DNA of 64,000 bases from Pogona vitticeps (GCF_051106095.1 NC_135789.1:23741764-23805763), one strand, 5' to 3'; counted from the first letter of the stretch, positions 49,435 through 62,822 are shown. The notes: generated by a model not told the origin, from the letters alone. Translations and numbers: made by a program.

Positions 49435-49667
49435 TCATACACTGCTGGTTGGATAGCTCCGTGGTTTACATTTGGTTGGGAGTTCGAATCTCCACGGTGC
49501 CTCCTATGAGTAGAGTTAGCCTGGGTGGCCTGGGGCAAGCGGCACCGTAGTCCAAGGGCACCCCCAGAAAGAGGAAATTGTGAACCAGTTTTGTGTGTTC
49601 CCTATGTTAAAAAACCCTGAAAAGGGTCGACATAAGTTAGAATTAATTTGACAGCACATGGTTCTTT
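49435..49667 (+). repeat. tRNA-type SINE, plus orientation, unit 2
   Basis: Duplicate of 32,930-33,162. Confidence 0.75.
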
Positions 49668-49870
49668 ATTATTCTGCTCATACAGTATAAACTTTATCAC
49701 ATACATGAAAACTTGCAGACATTCAATTTTTTGGCACTTCACAACAAAGCTTTTAAGGCGCCCTTTTCTCTATGAAGCAAGAGTAGAAAAAGGTGATTTT
49801 AAAGCCATATTTTTTAAATTGAGACTGCCTGTACATTTTTATCTGTTTTTTATCTTTTGCACCCTGTAAT

Positions 49871-50117
49871 GTGCCCTGAAAACCTTGTTTTTCACTAGAT
49901 TTTTTTAAATGATTGTTGTGCTCTGGCTGTTTTAAATGTGCTTTACTATTGATTTTATTACTGTTTTTTTAATGTAATACTCGTTTAATTCTTTTTAAAA
50001 TATTTTTTTTATTCCAACTGTTTTTAGCTTTTAAAGATTGTCTTTTTAATGATGTAAGGCACCTGGGGTTCTTTTTGAAGGAGAACGGAGGGCTAAAAAT
50101 ATTTTAAATAACTAAAC
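49871..50117 (+). repeat. LINE 3' UTR-like tail, unit 2
   Basis: Duplicate of 33,366-33,612. Confidence 0.4.
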
Positions 50118-50474
50118 AAGCTTCTGGCTAATATCATCAAGATGATGCAGGAAAGGGCTCAGGGTGGTGGAGACTCATAAACCAGGGCAGAATCTCCTCC
50201 CCTGCACCATGAGAAAACCCAAGGGGACCTTCTCAGCCAAAACCAGCTGTTTTTCCTCCAAAATAAAAAGTAAAAAAATTGAAAGGGATAAGCCTGATGG
50301 AAAGGCAGGGGTGCTGTCTGCATCATTCAGCCTCATGGAGACTTTTAAGGAATCTGCAGCTTTGTTTGGAAAAACTTTTTCACGGTTTGCATTCTTTTTA
50401 AAATCAGGTGCCACAGGTGGTTGGTGTGATGCTTGTGCCGTCATCAGCCCTTTAGAAACGACTAGAGCTGAATG

Positions 50475-50512
<38 letters not shown>

Positions 50513-51078
50513 CCTCACAGAGAAGCAATGGCCAACATAAAATTCCATGGACCACCAGGAGAACCTAGTGGCTGAAAATAAATCCCAATTCATGTCCTTC
50601 CCCCCCCACACACACACACACCCGGAGCATGCTGGATGCTGAGCCGGCTGCTTGCTTGGACCCCCATCCGGGAGTGACTGGATGGGCTGGGAACTTCCTG
50701 GCTGGTTGCATCCATGCTCCGAATGTGCTTCTCTCTCTCTCTCTCTCTCTCTCCTGTATCTCCTTTTCAAGGAGGCAAGTCAGCTGTCTGGTGACCGTGG
50801 GGTGGGGGGGGGCTTCACTGCTTTCAATAACTCGACACCCGGCCTCTGCAACGCTTTGTCTTCCGCGATCTTCCTGGATTGATTCATTTTCCCTTTTTGG
50901 CCCAAATGAATAAAGAAAGCAAGCAGGAAACAAACCCACGGCCGGCCGCTCACCTCCCCACGAGGCCGGGTGGCACAGACAGGGATCAAGGCCAGACGGC
51001 GGGCGGCCTTCTTCAATGAGGTCACCCTTCCAGGAGATGATCAGAGAGGCGCTGAGTGGGGAAGAGAAGGGAAACATA
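50118..51078. other. no recognisable gene; CT microsatellites, unit 2
   Basis: Duplicate of 33,613-34,572. The CT run near 50,480-50,508 is shorter and the one near 50,731-50,752 is longer than in unit 1. Confidence 0.4.
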
Positions 51079-52365
51079 CCAGGGGGTGCTGATAAGTATT
51101 GAGCCTCTCCCAGAGGAAATTGAGCTAGGAAGCTATAAATTGCAGTGTGTGTTGGCCAATTTGTCTGTATTCAATGGTGCAAAAATCAACTACCTATGAT
51201 TTTAACATATCTGTCATGTTCGGGTCCAAAGTGAACATGGCAGCACCTCCAGAAAAGTTCAGTGTGGAAGAGCACAGGAGCATAATCAAGTTCCTGTTCC
51301 TCCAAGGGAAAGGTGCAAAGCAGATCCATGATGAAATGTCACAAACTAGGGGTGACAGTGGCCCTTCCTATGCAACAGCTAAACGTTGGGTTGGCCGTTT
51401 CGGTGTTGAAAGTGAGAAGCCCAGTGGAAGGCCTGTTTCTGTCTCTGTGCCTGCAAATGTGACAGCCATCCATGACATGATCATGGAGGACCCCCGAATA
51501 TCAGCCAAAAGTATTGCTGTATACAGTATCTGAGAATGTCACGTGAGAGAGTCGGGGCCATTATCCACAGCGACATGGAAATGAGAAAGCTGGCTGCAAA
51601 GTGGATCCCCAAACTTTTGACAACCGAACCAAAGAGGAAACGTGTGGAGTCCTCGGTGGCTATTTTGGAACATTTTGCAAGAAATGAGTAACAGTTTCTG
51701 GGCAAACTGGCAACTGGTGATGAGACATGGATCCACTGTTATGATGCTGAGACGAAGGGACAGTCTAAGGAATGGAGGCACAGGGGTTCCCCCAGGCCGA
51801 AGAAGTTCCGAGTGCAAAGGTCGGTGCAGAAGCAAATGGCCACAGCTTTTTGGGATAAGAAGGGAGTTTTGCTGGTGGACGACCTCCAACAGGGTTCAAC
51901 CACCAATGCAAAATATTACTGTGCTTTCTTGACGGTTGAGGCAAAACCTTAAGGAAAAACGTCGAGGAAAGCTCTCCAGAGGTGTCATCCTGTTGCATGA
52001 CAACGCCTCCTCACACACTGCAGGTGAAACAATGGCAAAACTGACGTCCTAAAGGCTTTCAAGGGATGCCCCATCCACCCTATTCTCCCAATCTGGCTCC
52101 CTGTGACGATTATCTGTTCCCCAAACTTAAAAAAAAAAAAACACCTAAAGGGACAACGATTTGGGATTGTTCTGGAGGCAACTAATGCTTCAAACGAGTG
52201 GTTACACCAGCAGTCGGAAGAATTTTATTTGCAGGGACTTAAGAAGCTGCAGGACAGATGTCACAAGTGCATTGACTTCCTGGGGGAATACGTAGAATAA
52301 TGTGGTGGTTACAGCTTCCTAGCTCAATTTTTTTTTCTGGGAAAGGCTCAATCACCACCCTCTTG
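51079..52365 (+). mobile_element. mariner transposon, decayed, copy 2
   Basis: Same element as 34,573-35,876 with TA flanks (51,077-51,078, 52,366-52,367). It lacks the 25-bp insertion and keeps a HDNASSHTAGE-like stretch near 51,998-52,030, where mariners have the second catalytic aspartate. It is still inactive, with frame breaks upstream of the GDETWIHCYD motif and in an A run near 52,130. Confidence 0.9.
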
Positions 52366-53179
52366 TAAATTACAGCCATGCCCCCCCTTGCAATGATGGG
52401 TGAAGGAAGCCTGCGGTGGTCTGGGCGGGAAACGGCTCCCCTCCCCAGCTTTCTGAGAGGAGTCAAAACGGGGTGCAGGTGGGATGAACCAGGGCCAGCC
52501 CAAACTCAGAATATTCCATTTCAAACTAAATTTATTCATCATTATGTTCCAGTAGCCACGTTTCCCATATTGCTGCGGTTACTCCTGTTGAGTAACTCAT
52601 TCATTACACCCCATGTTATTAACTCGGAGCATTGTAGTAGCAGAGGGGGGGGGAGACATAAAAAAATCTAGTTCCCCCTAGTGGCCAATTCTGTTATTGT
52701 ACCTTGGAATTAAAAAAAAAAACCACCTCAAATTACCACTTAATATTGATGAGAGAATGGCATAAAAGCTGAAAAATTGGCATGGAAATGTTTCCAAAAA
52801 TTCTTTCAAAGAATCAGAGGAAAGCGAGCACAAGGCAGCTCTACATTTTTGAACCAAACCAAACTCTAGAAGTGGCAAATCTTAGTAGCAACCGCTACTG
52901 AACCAAAGGCTGCAAGCTTCTGGATTTTACAGAACGCTTCAATAGGTAGACGTGGGAAAACCACAGAAAGCAGGGGTTGGAGCAGGAAAAATCAAGAACA
53001 GATGCTATCGCTAGCCAGTATAACAACCTGGAGGCAAGGATGGGGGATTCCTTGATCAGATCCCTTTAGAAAATCACAAACCTCAGCGACCTTATGGCCT
53101 TATAGGTCTTCAGAGGTCAGGGGTCATCCTCAGGACGGACCCCACAGAGCCAAGGAGCCTCTCTCTGCCGTCCACAGGA

Positions 53180-53677
53180 ACTCAGTTCAGCCGAGGGAGG
53201 GGCCCACCTGTCGGCCACACCCACCTCCCTCCTCTAGTCCAGGTGGGCACGCTTCTTTCCCAGGGGGCAGGACCAGAGAGCACCCAGGTGTGCACAGCCT
53301 GGGGCGGGGCCTAAGCGAAGCCCCGCCCCCAGGACAGGGGGTTCCACCGTTGCTCGGGGTGACCCCCGCTGTCTGAGGCATTCCGCTTGGCAACCTGCCC
53401 CTATTGGCCAGCTCTCTGGGGGATTCCGAGGGGACCGTTGCTAGCTGCTCTTTGTCGCCGGACCCTCTTTGCCGTCCAGCTGCTTTTCCACTGAGCTCCT
53501 GCTTTTTCTCCTGTTCCTGCTCCTCGTCTTCCTCCGGTTTCTGCTCCTGCCCCTGGTCCCGCTCCTGCCCCTAATCCTGCTCCTCTTCCTTCTCCTCTCC
53601 CTGCTCCTGGCCCTCTTTTACCTCCTCCTCCCCCTCGTCCTCCTCCCCTGGCGACTTTGGGGAAGCCTTTCGCCACA
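53180..53677 (+). promoter_or_regulatory. GC-box promoter and 5' UTR of the unknown gene, copy 2
   Basis: Duplicate of 36,690-37,187, with the GC boxes and ATTGGCC unchanged. Confidence 0.5.
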
Positions 53678-56600
53678 ATGGCAGATTGGCAGGTGTTGGC
53701 ATCCCCAACCAAACTTTATTCAGTGGCAGGACCGTCGTGCAGGGGCCACCGGCTCCTGGCACGGCGGAGCATCGTCACATTGGGAGTGTCCCTTGCATTC
53801 GCTGGGACACTCCTAGTCTCTTCCATGCTGGTCGGGCTGGGGCCCTGCAGCTTGGCCCTCTCGGTGACCGTGGCTGCTGGCGCCAGCGTGGCCATCGCTG
53901 CCGCCCTGGGTCCCAAGGAGCCCTCGCTGGGCCGATTGGGCCGCTGGCCCCACCATCAGGACCAGCCACCAGAAGGCCAGGCAATGCGGATCTGCCCTAT
54001 TTGTGGGCATCAAGAGCCTTTCTTCCGTCCCCTGCAGATCTGGTAAGGAAGGGCCCTGCAAAAAAGGGAGAGGGTGAGGGAGAAGGCAGCGTCTGTAGTG
54101 AGCTCCGCTCCCTATATATTTTTTTCTTTTTTTGGTAAATGCTATGATTTATTTTTTTTATTTTTTTAAAATTTATCTATTTCTAAAGAATGAAAAGACA
54201 ATCGACCATATTGCAAATATTAAATACAAAACTATCCCCCACATTTCTCCAAATCACACATATACCTTTCCCCATCACCTTTTAAAGAAATAATGACCAA
54301 CAGTCCAGGTCTCTTTTCAAACCACGTCTCAAAGTCTATTTTATCAGCATATTTTAATAATGGCTTCCAATGTTTCGTGAATTTACTATGGCATATTTGT
54401 CCTCTATGTCAGTGGTCCCCAACCTTGGGCCTCCAGATGTTCTTGGAGTACAACTCGCAGAAGCTTTCCCCATTACCTCTGCTGGCCAGGATTTCTGGGA
54501 GTTGAAGTCCAAGAACATCTGGAGGCCCAAGGTTGAGGACCACTGCTCTATGTGCTCTAACTTTATTAGTACAGTAATTTTTCCATCAGCAATGTATACC
54601 ATATTTTACTTGTGAATGCTTGCAGTGAGAGATCTTGGGGTTTTTTCCCAATTTTTAGCTATTTCAGATCTTGCGGTGCCTATAAGATTTGCAACTAATT
54701 CTTTATATTGTAGTTTCTCATTTCCCCCTGTGAATAATGAAAATAACAATAATGTTTCATTAATCTCTATTTTTGATTAGTCAGTGTTTCTATCCATTTA
54801 ATTACCTCCAGCCAAAAAGTTTCTATTTTGGGGCAAGAGATCCACATATGTTCCAGAGTTCCCTTTTGTCTGCAGTTCCTCCAACATTTATCAGATACAT
54901 CTTTATCAATTCTATGTAGTTTTGTAGGGGATAGATGCCATCGATGCACTACCTTTAGAACCATTTCTTTTGTACTTGCTGAAATAGATGTATATGGATA
55001 TTTTTTTCCAGATTCCTGTCCAAATTTCTTCAGGTATATTAATATTTAAATTTGTTTCCCACACTGTTTTAGAACCTCCACCTTTTCCATATTCTTTCTC
55101 AATAATGCTTTTATATATTATAATGCTTTTATATATTAGGGAGGTTAGTCCTCTCTTTTTATTTTTATCTTTTTGTATACAATATTGTTCAAATTCAGTT
55201 AATGTTCTTAGATGGCCAGTTTTTTGTGAGTCGCGAAACTTCTTATTTGTTTTATTTGTAGCCAATTGCTTTTTATTTGCTTTATTTTTTTCTTCTATTT
55301 GCCTGATAGTAAGTGGTTCCCCTGAGTCGAATAAGTCATTAATTCTATATATTCCAATTTGCTTCCATTCCTTAAATTGTGCATATTTCTCTTTAAAATC
55401 TGGGTGATCCATGAGGGGACATAAAGGGGATACTGGGGGGGGGCAATGTTTTACTATGTTTTCTCCATATCCTTAATGTTTCAGAAATGAATGGGTTCTG
55501 TATTTGTTCTCCTTTTCCAATTTTTTTTGTAGTATAAATATACTTATTTACTATGTCCGTTTTCATTTCACTTTCCATTTTGACCCAATCGGAAATTTTA
55601 CAAGTCTCGTCAATTTGTATAAATTTAATAATTGGGTTTATTTGCAAAGCTTCATAATATTTTTGGAGCTGTGGTATCCCTAATTCCCCATTTTGACCGT
55701 GTCTATATTTGACACTGTTTATAAATCTTATCTTCTTTCCTTTTCCTGCAATAAAATTTTCTAGCTTTCCTTGCCATAGTTTTACTTTTTTTTATCTGGC
55801 TGTAATGGGATATTTTGAAATAGAAATGGAAATTTTGGTAATATATAAGATTTAATCAAAGCAATTCTCCCCAGCATTGATAGGTTCAAATTGACCCACT
55901 TTGTCATTTTTTTCTTTTGTGAATTTAAATAGATTTTTATAATTTCTGTAGATTAATTGATAAAGATCTTTTGTTACCCATATTCCTGAAAAGTGGGGAA
56001 GAGAGTCTAATTTTAATAAATGTATATATTCCCCCATTCACATTAAAACAACAAATAACCGAAGCCTGGAATTCTCTAGAGATATATGTAGCAAACCTAT
56101 TAGTAGATCACTCAAAAGCAAAGATGATACTTCTAGGAGATTTTAATGCACGTCTTGGCCCTGATGATGCCAGCCTTGAATTTGAGTACAAGGAGTTTTT
56201 TAATGATCCGGATAACTCTTATAAATTTCTCCCTTCCCCAAGGCTTTTTAAAGACTCAACCTCAAATCTTGCAGGATTGTATCTGGCCAAAGTAGCCACC
56301 AAATTGGATCTGTACCTTTTGAATGGAGTTCACCTATATGTCAGGCCAAGGATCTAGTACTATTGATTATATGCTAGTTTGTGCCTCTCTAATCCCACTC
56401 ATAACCAGCTTCCAGGTGTTACCCTACTTAGAGAGTGACCATTTCCCCCTACTGCTTCAGGCTAAATTCTCGTTTACAACCCAAATTATGACTGAGCAGC
56501 CTTCTTATGAAGGCCCGCAAGTATTAAGTTATACAGTGAGATGGTCCGCACAAATTCAATCAGGTTTAGAGAAATAACAGAGGTCAAAGATCACAGTATT

Positions 56601-57933
56601 CATAAATTCGAAGAGCGGGATCATAATGTACAGATTGACCCCATTAAGATCTATAATAGTTTAAAACAGGAATTAAAAATAAATTTACCTGAACCTAAAG
56701 ACCACCCATTCACATCCTTTAGGAAGTCCAAACCCTGGTTTGATAAAGATTGTCAAGGAGCAAGAAAAGCCCTTACAGCTTTCTATTACCTGTTTAAAAA
56801 AAATCAAACAACAAACAAAGACAGGAAATCCAACAGAAGCTTGGGATTGAAAAAGCAGCATACAAACATCTAATTTATCAAAAGAAAAAAAGAATACACT
56901 CATTCCCTATGGGAGGAAATAATTTTAGTTGCAAAACAGAAAAACTCTTCTAAGTTCTGGCGACTGGTTAGGGACAAGAGACAAAATCTCCCCTGCCAAA
57001 TTGATCCTCCAATTTCCCATTGTAAAACGGGAAACGGGACCCTCCGGCTTTACTTGCCCTCTGGCTCACTGAGGGTCTTGTTTTCTCCCACAGGTTGCAG
57101 CGTTGCCTGGAGGCGCCTCCTCCTCCCTTTGGTTCTCCTGCCCCGATCCCTCCTGCCCCTCTCCTTCCTCCCCCTGCCCCTCTGGCCCCGCTCTGTTCTT
57201 CCCGTGCCCGTCAGGCCCCGATCCCTCCTGCCCCAGCCTTTTTTGCCCCGATCCCTCCTGCCCCAGCCTTTTTTGCCCCGATCCCTCCTGCCCCGATCCC
57301 TCTGGCCTTTTCCAGCGTCTCCAGCCAGGCCCCATCTGTTCCTCCAGGTACGGCCTTGGGCAGGGGGTCAGGGGTGGTCTCCCTCCGCCTGGGCCGTGGG
57401 GCAAGTGGAGGCAGTGGGTCTCCCGGTGGGTGCCTCCTCGGGCCCTGCCTCGGTGGGTTCCCTGCCCAACCGGGATGGGTGCCCTGTAAGGCTCTGGGCT
57501 CCCGGCCCTGTCATTCCAGAGGGGAGGACTGTGGGGCGCCCTAGAGGTTTGGCCAGGGAGCTTCCCTGCCTTTGGCCGCCCCATGGGCGGGGGTGGAGGG
57601 GGCACGCATGTGTGTGTCGGTGCCTGAGTGGGAATGGGCCAAGTGGGGGCCCCCACCCCACACTGGCAAACCCCACACTCATTGGGCCCCCTCATGATCC
57701 ATGGTCCCAATCCTGGGAGCTGGGAAGGGGGGGAGGAAGGATCCCATGGACCCAAACGATCGCCATAGGGCGGTCAGTTATCCAGTCAAGTTTCCACTGA
57801 TAGAATGTGTACACTTCTTTCCCTGACAGCTGAAGAAATGGAGTGGAGCCCGTCCACGGAGGACGAGGAGGCTATGGATTGGGCTCCTTCCATCTATGAT
57901 GAGGAGGAGCCCATGGATTGGAGCCCCTCGTAA
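53678..57933 (+). CDS. unknown three-exon membrane protein gene, copy 2
   Basis: Exons 53,678-54,042, 57,094-57,347 and 57,830-57,933, with the same splice sites and phases as copy 1 and again 240 residues. Compared with copy 1, exon 1 has two replacements (E80K and L86R) just after the second hydrophobic segment. Silent changes include one in exon 1 and one in exon 3 (TCCACC to TCCACG). The frame is intact in both copies. Function unknown; see copy 1. Confidence 0.6.
54116..55966 (-). mobile_element. L1 LINE 3' fragment, unit 2
   Basis: Duplicate of 37,626-39,478. The stretch at 54,767-54,964 stays open here and shows an HRWHLSP...CWRNCRQKGTLEHMW pattern, the cysteine-rich C-terminal part of L1 ORF2. 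Confidence 0.75.
54410..54545. mobile_element. palindromic hAT-type MITE inside the L1 fragment, unit 2
   Basis: Duplicate of 37,922-38,057 with the same 8-bp flanks. Confidence 0.9.
55972..57033 (+). mobile_element. LINE endonuclease fragment, unit 2
   Basis: Duplicate of 39,484-40,545. Confidence 0.65.
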
Positions 57934-58408
57934 AACAGGTGAGGAAGGGGAGGGGGTCGGAGCGCTCAACCCCGGTTGGGGGGCAGAGGCCCTTTCCACC
58001 CACCCCCCAGCCTCCTGCTGGAGGAGAGAGCACCTCAGCCGGCCCAAACCTTTGCAGGACCGGAACCCCAATTTTGTAAGGCCTGGGAAAGCCAAAGGCA
58101 GGTGGGCGGCTGAGAAGGGGAGGCTCCCTGGGTGTCCCCTGCAATTTGTGGGGGGGGGAGCGAGGCTGCAAGGGGTGGGTTCCTGGTGTGCCAGACCTGG
58201 ACACCCTCCAGCCGGCCACCTTCAGCCCAGGGAGGGGGCTTGGGCTTCCTTCCTTCTCAGGGGAAAAGGACTCGGGGTACAGGGAGCGGGTAGCCGGGGT
58301 TAGCCCCTGTCCCAGCCCCCCTCCTGAGGGTCTCTCTGCTTCTCCTCCTTTGCCCCAGGCTCCACGCTGAATGAAAGAAGACCTGGGGCCAGCAAATCAC
58401 ACCCTGCC
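57934..58408 (+). other. probable 3' UTR intron and terminal exon of the unknown gene, unit 2
   Basis: Same donor (58,0 kb side: CAG|GTGAGG just after the stop at 57,933) and same acceptor tract ending 50 bp before the junction at 58,409. Confidence 0.4.
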
Positions 58409-61400
58409 CAGCTGCAACCTATTGAGTGGGGAAGCTTCAAAGATGGAGAGCCAAAGCATTATTAGAAGGTCTGCTCGGAGAGACACGCCACACCCCCTGT
58501 GTTGTCAAAGAGGCAGGAGAGAAATGGACAAACTACAATGGCAGCTAGAAGAGGAAGAGATTTGTTTGTGTGTGACCTTTTGCGGGTCAAAATGCACTGC
58601 CACAGACTCATGGAGCGCTTGTCCATTTCCCCCATTATGGCAAAGTCAGGACTCAGTGGGAATATGGGGAATGGACAAAGGCACATGCATCATTAATACT
58701 AAAGGACTGCATCTCCCTCCATGAGTCTGCTCAAGTGTTAAGATCATCCGGAGAGACCCTTTTCTCCATCCCACTACCTTTACAGTTGTGTTTGATGGAG
58801 ACACAGGACAAGGCCTTCTCTGTGGCTGCTCCCAGAGACTCTGGAACTCCCCCCCACTGGAGGCCAGTCTGGCCCAGTCTTTGCTGTCCTTCTGCAAGCA
58901 GGCCAAGACTTTTCTCTTCAGGAAGGCTTTCCCTGAGTGACTGGCTTGCCTGAGTGAGGTTTTTAAAATGGATTGTTGTACCTTAACTGCATTGAACGTC
59001 TTTTTAGTATTGATTTTATTTACCCTATACTGTATATCCACAGCAGCTCACACAGAACTTAATCTTTTAAGATCCCACAATATATTGTCCATTCCCCTGT
59101 CCATTCTTTTTTCTTCTTCTCCAACATGCCAAAACAAACTAAAAAGGTTACCTCTTAGGAAACAACCCAATACATTGTTAAGGAATAAAAACTTTGATGG
59201 CCTTACGCAAGTTGAGGTTCTCTGGGTCTCCCCCACTGCCTGGCTTGCGATGGGCAATGAGCAAGCACTGGCTCTCAAGCAGCTGCTGCTGCTGGACAAA
59301 GTATGAATGCCACATCTCGATTTCCTTCACGTGGCTGGGCAAGCCAGGGTTGAAGACCACGACGACCCCATGAGCATCCTTCACCAGAGCTGGCCAACAA
59401 GTCTCGAATCTGGAAGCAAGACAGGCACACCCCATGGCTGGAAATACAGAAGGCACTTCCAGTTTGAGGTTCTGCAGCTGGATTTTTATGCACAGATCAA
59501 GTTGGATCTGATTGAAATCAAACATTTAATTTTTTAAAAAATAGGGGTTTTTTATTTTAAATTTTGAAAAATCAATTTTTGTTATTTAACTTTTTAAAAT
59601 CATTGCTGATTATCTACTCTGGCACAGGACAATACTGTGGGGAATGTTCTTCAGTGAGGCCCCCCCAAACTTGAGCCTCATCTGATGTTTCATTTTTGGA
59701 TGAAATAAAGATCTGGGTATAACAGAGACTTTACTCTGTGGTGGAGCCCTGCGTGTTGGTGGCTGCCTGACCAATCTCTAACCTCACAGGTTCAATTTTG
59801 AACATTTAGGACTCGCACATAGTGGCTGTCATTATTCATCCTAGATGGGCCAAAATCTTGTTGAGCCACTATGCAAGTTAAAAATTTTCCGTTGCACAAT
59901 GAGCAGCATGATTTGTTAACTCGGGGCAATTCAGTTCTAGACATTATGTCTTTGGGGTAACAGCGCAACAGGATTTCAGCCACCAAGGATATGTTTAGAT
60001 GAAGGTCAGTGAGCTGAAGGGAGCATTTTCGTTAGCAAAGTCTGAGGAAGTGAATTCGAATTCATGCACCTTGGCACTGAAATAAACTGATTACTCTTTA
60101 AGAGATCAATACTTTTCTGTTTTTATTTTTGCTAGACATGCAGGAACAAACAAATGCAGCTTCCTCATTGAAATTGGCTAGAGTTGATTTAAAAGCCCAT
60201 CTTTCAACACCGTGTGCATATTGTGTCTTTAGTTCTGTTCTTTACATTTATTCCATAGGTCCCTAAATTAATGACTACTGTATTTAATTATTGAGTAGAA
60301 TGGATAATATGATAACCCTGCTGTGAGGGTTATCATACTATCACTAGCTGGGTGAGATAAGTCAAATGAATAAGTAAATCAATCAATTAATCAATCAGTC
60401 AATCAGTCACTGCTGTGAACATGTTACATTTTAGAATCTCTTTGTGGCATTTAAAAATATTGGTATTTTTGGTCACTAAGTGAATTAAATAAAAATAAAG
60501 ATATATAATTTAAACCACCGGGGAAAGTTCCTTGAACCATCGTTGGGCATCTGAACTGAACCTATGCTGAGAGAGGTGGCAAAGTACGTGGCAGGCCCAC
60601 TTACTTTTGATCCCCACCACAATCCCACAGTTCAAATCGACACCTGGCTCCTTTGCCGTTTCCACCAATTTGGGGATTCTCATATTCTAGGATTCTGAAA
60701 TGAAAGAAATACAGATACAAGCAACTTTAACATCCCCACGTAATAAAGGCAAAAAATACAAGAAATACATGTATGTACGAGCAACTTTAACACCACAATG
60801 TCATATATGCAAAAAATACAAGTATTCAATACAATATTGTATAAATACAACAAAGGATCAGGCTGTGTCATGGCACAAGAGGTATTGCTCACCCTGCACG
60901 ATGATCCTTTGAGGGAGGCCAACAGGGGTAAAATGTCCCTGCTGGTCCTTCTCAAACCCTCAGGGTCTTTGATGCCATTGACCACGGTATCCTCCTGGGG
61001 AGGCTCTCTCGACTGGGGATCGGTGACCTGGCTCGGTCCTGGCTCCAGTCCTTCCTGGAAGACCGTCCCCAGAGAGTGCAACTTGGAAGAGACGGTCTCC
61101 ACCTCTTTGACTTTCAATTGCGAGAGTCCCTCAAGGGCTCAGCATCTCCCTTGTTGCTGCTTAATATCAGAGGCCACTGGGGGAGGTCACCCATATGCCG
61201 ACGGACACACTGCTCTCTCTCTCTCCTTCCAGCCTTCTCCCATCCCTTGAATGCGACCTGGCTGCGGTACTGGAGTGGACGGGGGTGGGGGCAACAGATT
61301 GAGGCTGAACCTGGACAAGATGGAGGTCTTTCAGGTGGGTGCTCTGGCTGTCTGCAGACCGGATGTCCCTCTCCTAAGAGGGTGCAACTCTCGCTGCGAA

Positions 61401-62612
61401 GAATGGGATTTGTAGTTCAGATGTCCTACTGGACCCAACACTGTCTGTGGACATTCAAATAGCGTCCACCGATTGCCACCGGAGGCAGATTGCCCCAGCT
61501 GTGCCCCTCTTTTGCCAGCTTCAAGGTGACAGTTCTAACCTATAAAGCCCTAAACAGTTTGGGACCTCATTACTTGGCAGAAAGCCTTGCTTCCAACAGG
61601 AAGGACTTGCATCTCAAGCAAGCCAACTGAGGATGCTAACCCCAAGAGAGGCCTTTTGGGGAGGGGTCGAAACACCCATGAAAGACCATGTTTATAAACT
61701 GAATATAAGAGCAAATTAATACGGTACAAAAGAAATGCAACATCGAAACAGTTCAAACCTGTGTGGACCGCTTAATGTTCCATAGGTGGGTGGAAACAAT
61801 ATATCCTAATTTTTGTTGATGGTATTTCAAGATACCGTGTAGCTTATTTACTGAAAGAGAAAAACCAAACTTCTGAAATGGAAGGAATTTGAGAGAAAAC
61901 TAAGGCCAATATTAACAGACAATAATAATAATAATTCATGTGCCCTCAAGTCAATTCTGACTTATTCGGGTTTTCCAGGCAGAGGGTACCCAGAAGTGAG
62001 GAATCAAACTCCCAACTTCTGGTTCTGCAGCCAGAGACCTAAACCATGGAGCTACCCAGCCAGCTGTTATGCTATTGTAAGAACCATGTGCTGTCAAGTC
62101 ATTTCTGACTTCTGGTGATCTTTTTTTAGGGTTTTCCAAGTAGAAAATACACAGAAGGGATTTACCCTTCCCTTCTTCCAGGGGGAAATCTGTGGAACTG
62201 GGCAGCTGGCCCAAGGCCACCCAGGCTGGCTCTTCTCCCAGGAGGCGCAGTGAGAATTCGAACTCCCAACCTCTGGCTCCGCACTCAGAGACCTAAACTA
62301 CAGAGCTACTCAGCCAGCTTGTGAGAGCCTATTTGGGCTCATTTACAAAGCTGAAATGCACAATTTCCTGGAGAAGTACTTTTCAGAGTTTGTAGGGTTC
62401 CAGATGGCTTTGCAGAGGGAGAAAAACCAAACACCTGCTTGTGAGGTTTTGCATTTAACAAGCCGTGCTACACAGGAATAGAACAAAGCCTGTTTTTTGA
62501 CTAGGCATTGCGGCCGGGCAGCACACACATACCTTACTCCTTGGGTTGGGATGTAGGTGCCAATCCCCTCCGTGCTTTCTGATAAGAAGTTCGCTAAAAC
62601 AGATTTTCCAGC
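58397..62612 (-). CDS. IFT22: IFT22 copy 3, truncated; exon 1 beyond the window
   Basis: Visible exons: 62,533-62,612, 60,605-60,694, 59,207-59,409 and the truncated last exon 58,397-58,434, ending G-R-V-stop as in copy 2. Exon 1 should lie about 200 bp past the window end. Splice sites match the other copies. Exon 4 differs from copies 1 and 2 at five positions within 59,292-59,373. Four are silent and one changes residue 109 from His to Gln, the residue human IFT22 has there. Function as for copy 2: unknown, lacking the C-terminal helix. Confidence 0.78.
58733..58961 (+). repeat. L2-like LINE 3' coding fragment, unit 3
   Basis: Duplicate of 25,755-25,985. Confidence 0.6.
60871..61603 (+). 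repeat. LINE reverse transcriptase fragment, unit 3
   Basis: Duplicate of 27,895-28,640 with a 13-bp deletion near 61,239. Confidence 0.65.
61939..62065 (-). repeat. tRNA-type SINE, short copy, unit 3
   Basis: Duplicate of 28,976-29,102. Confidence 0.7.
62084..62319 (-). repeat. tRNA-type SINE, longer copy, unit 3
   Basis: Duplicate of 29,121-29,356. Confidence 0.75.
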
Positions 62613-62822
62613 CTGCCATAAATAAGCACAGAAGCATGATTTACCATTTATCTGAGCAGCTGGGAGCTACAGTGAAGCATTAATTAATTGAGTGACTGGT
62701 TTATTTATTACTTTCATTTAAACGCACACACACACAAACACACACACACATATAAAACCCATAACAATCTAACGGCAAACAGCAGCTTGTTATATTCCAT
62801 CAAGTTGGTGACTATTTGAATT

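Larger units (their letters stand above)
41921..58408. repeat. tandem duplication unit, copy 2 (16,488 bp)
   Basis: Colinear with copy 1 over its whole length, with only single-base changes, small indels and microsatellite length differences. Confidence 0.95.
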
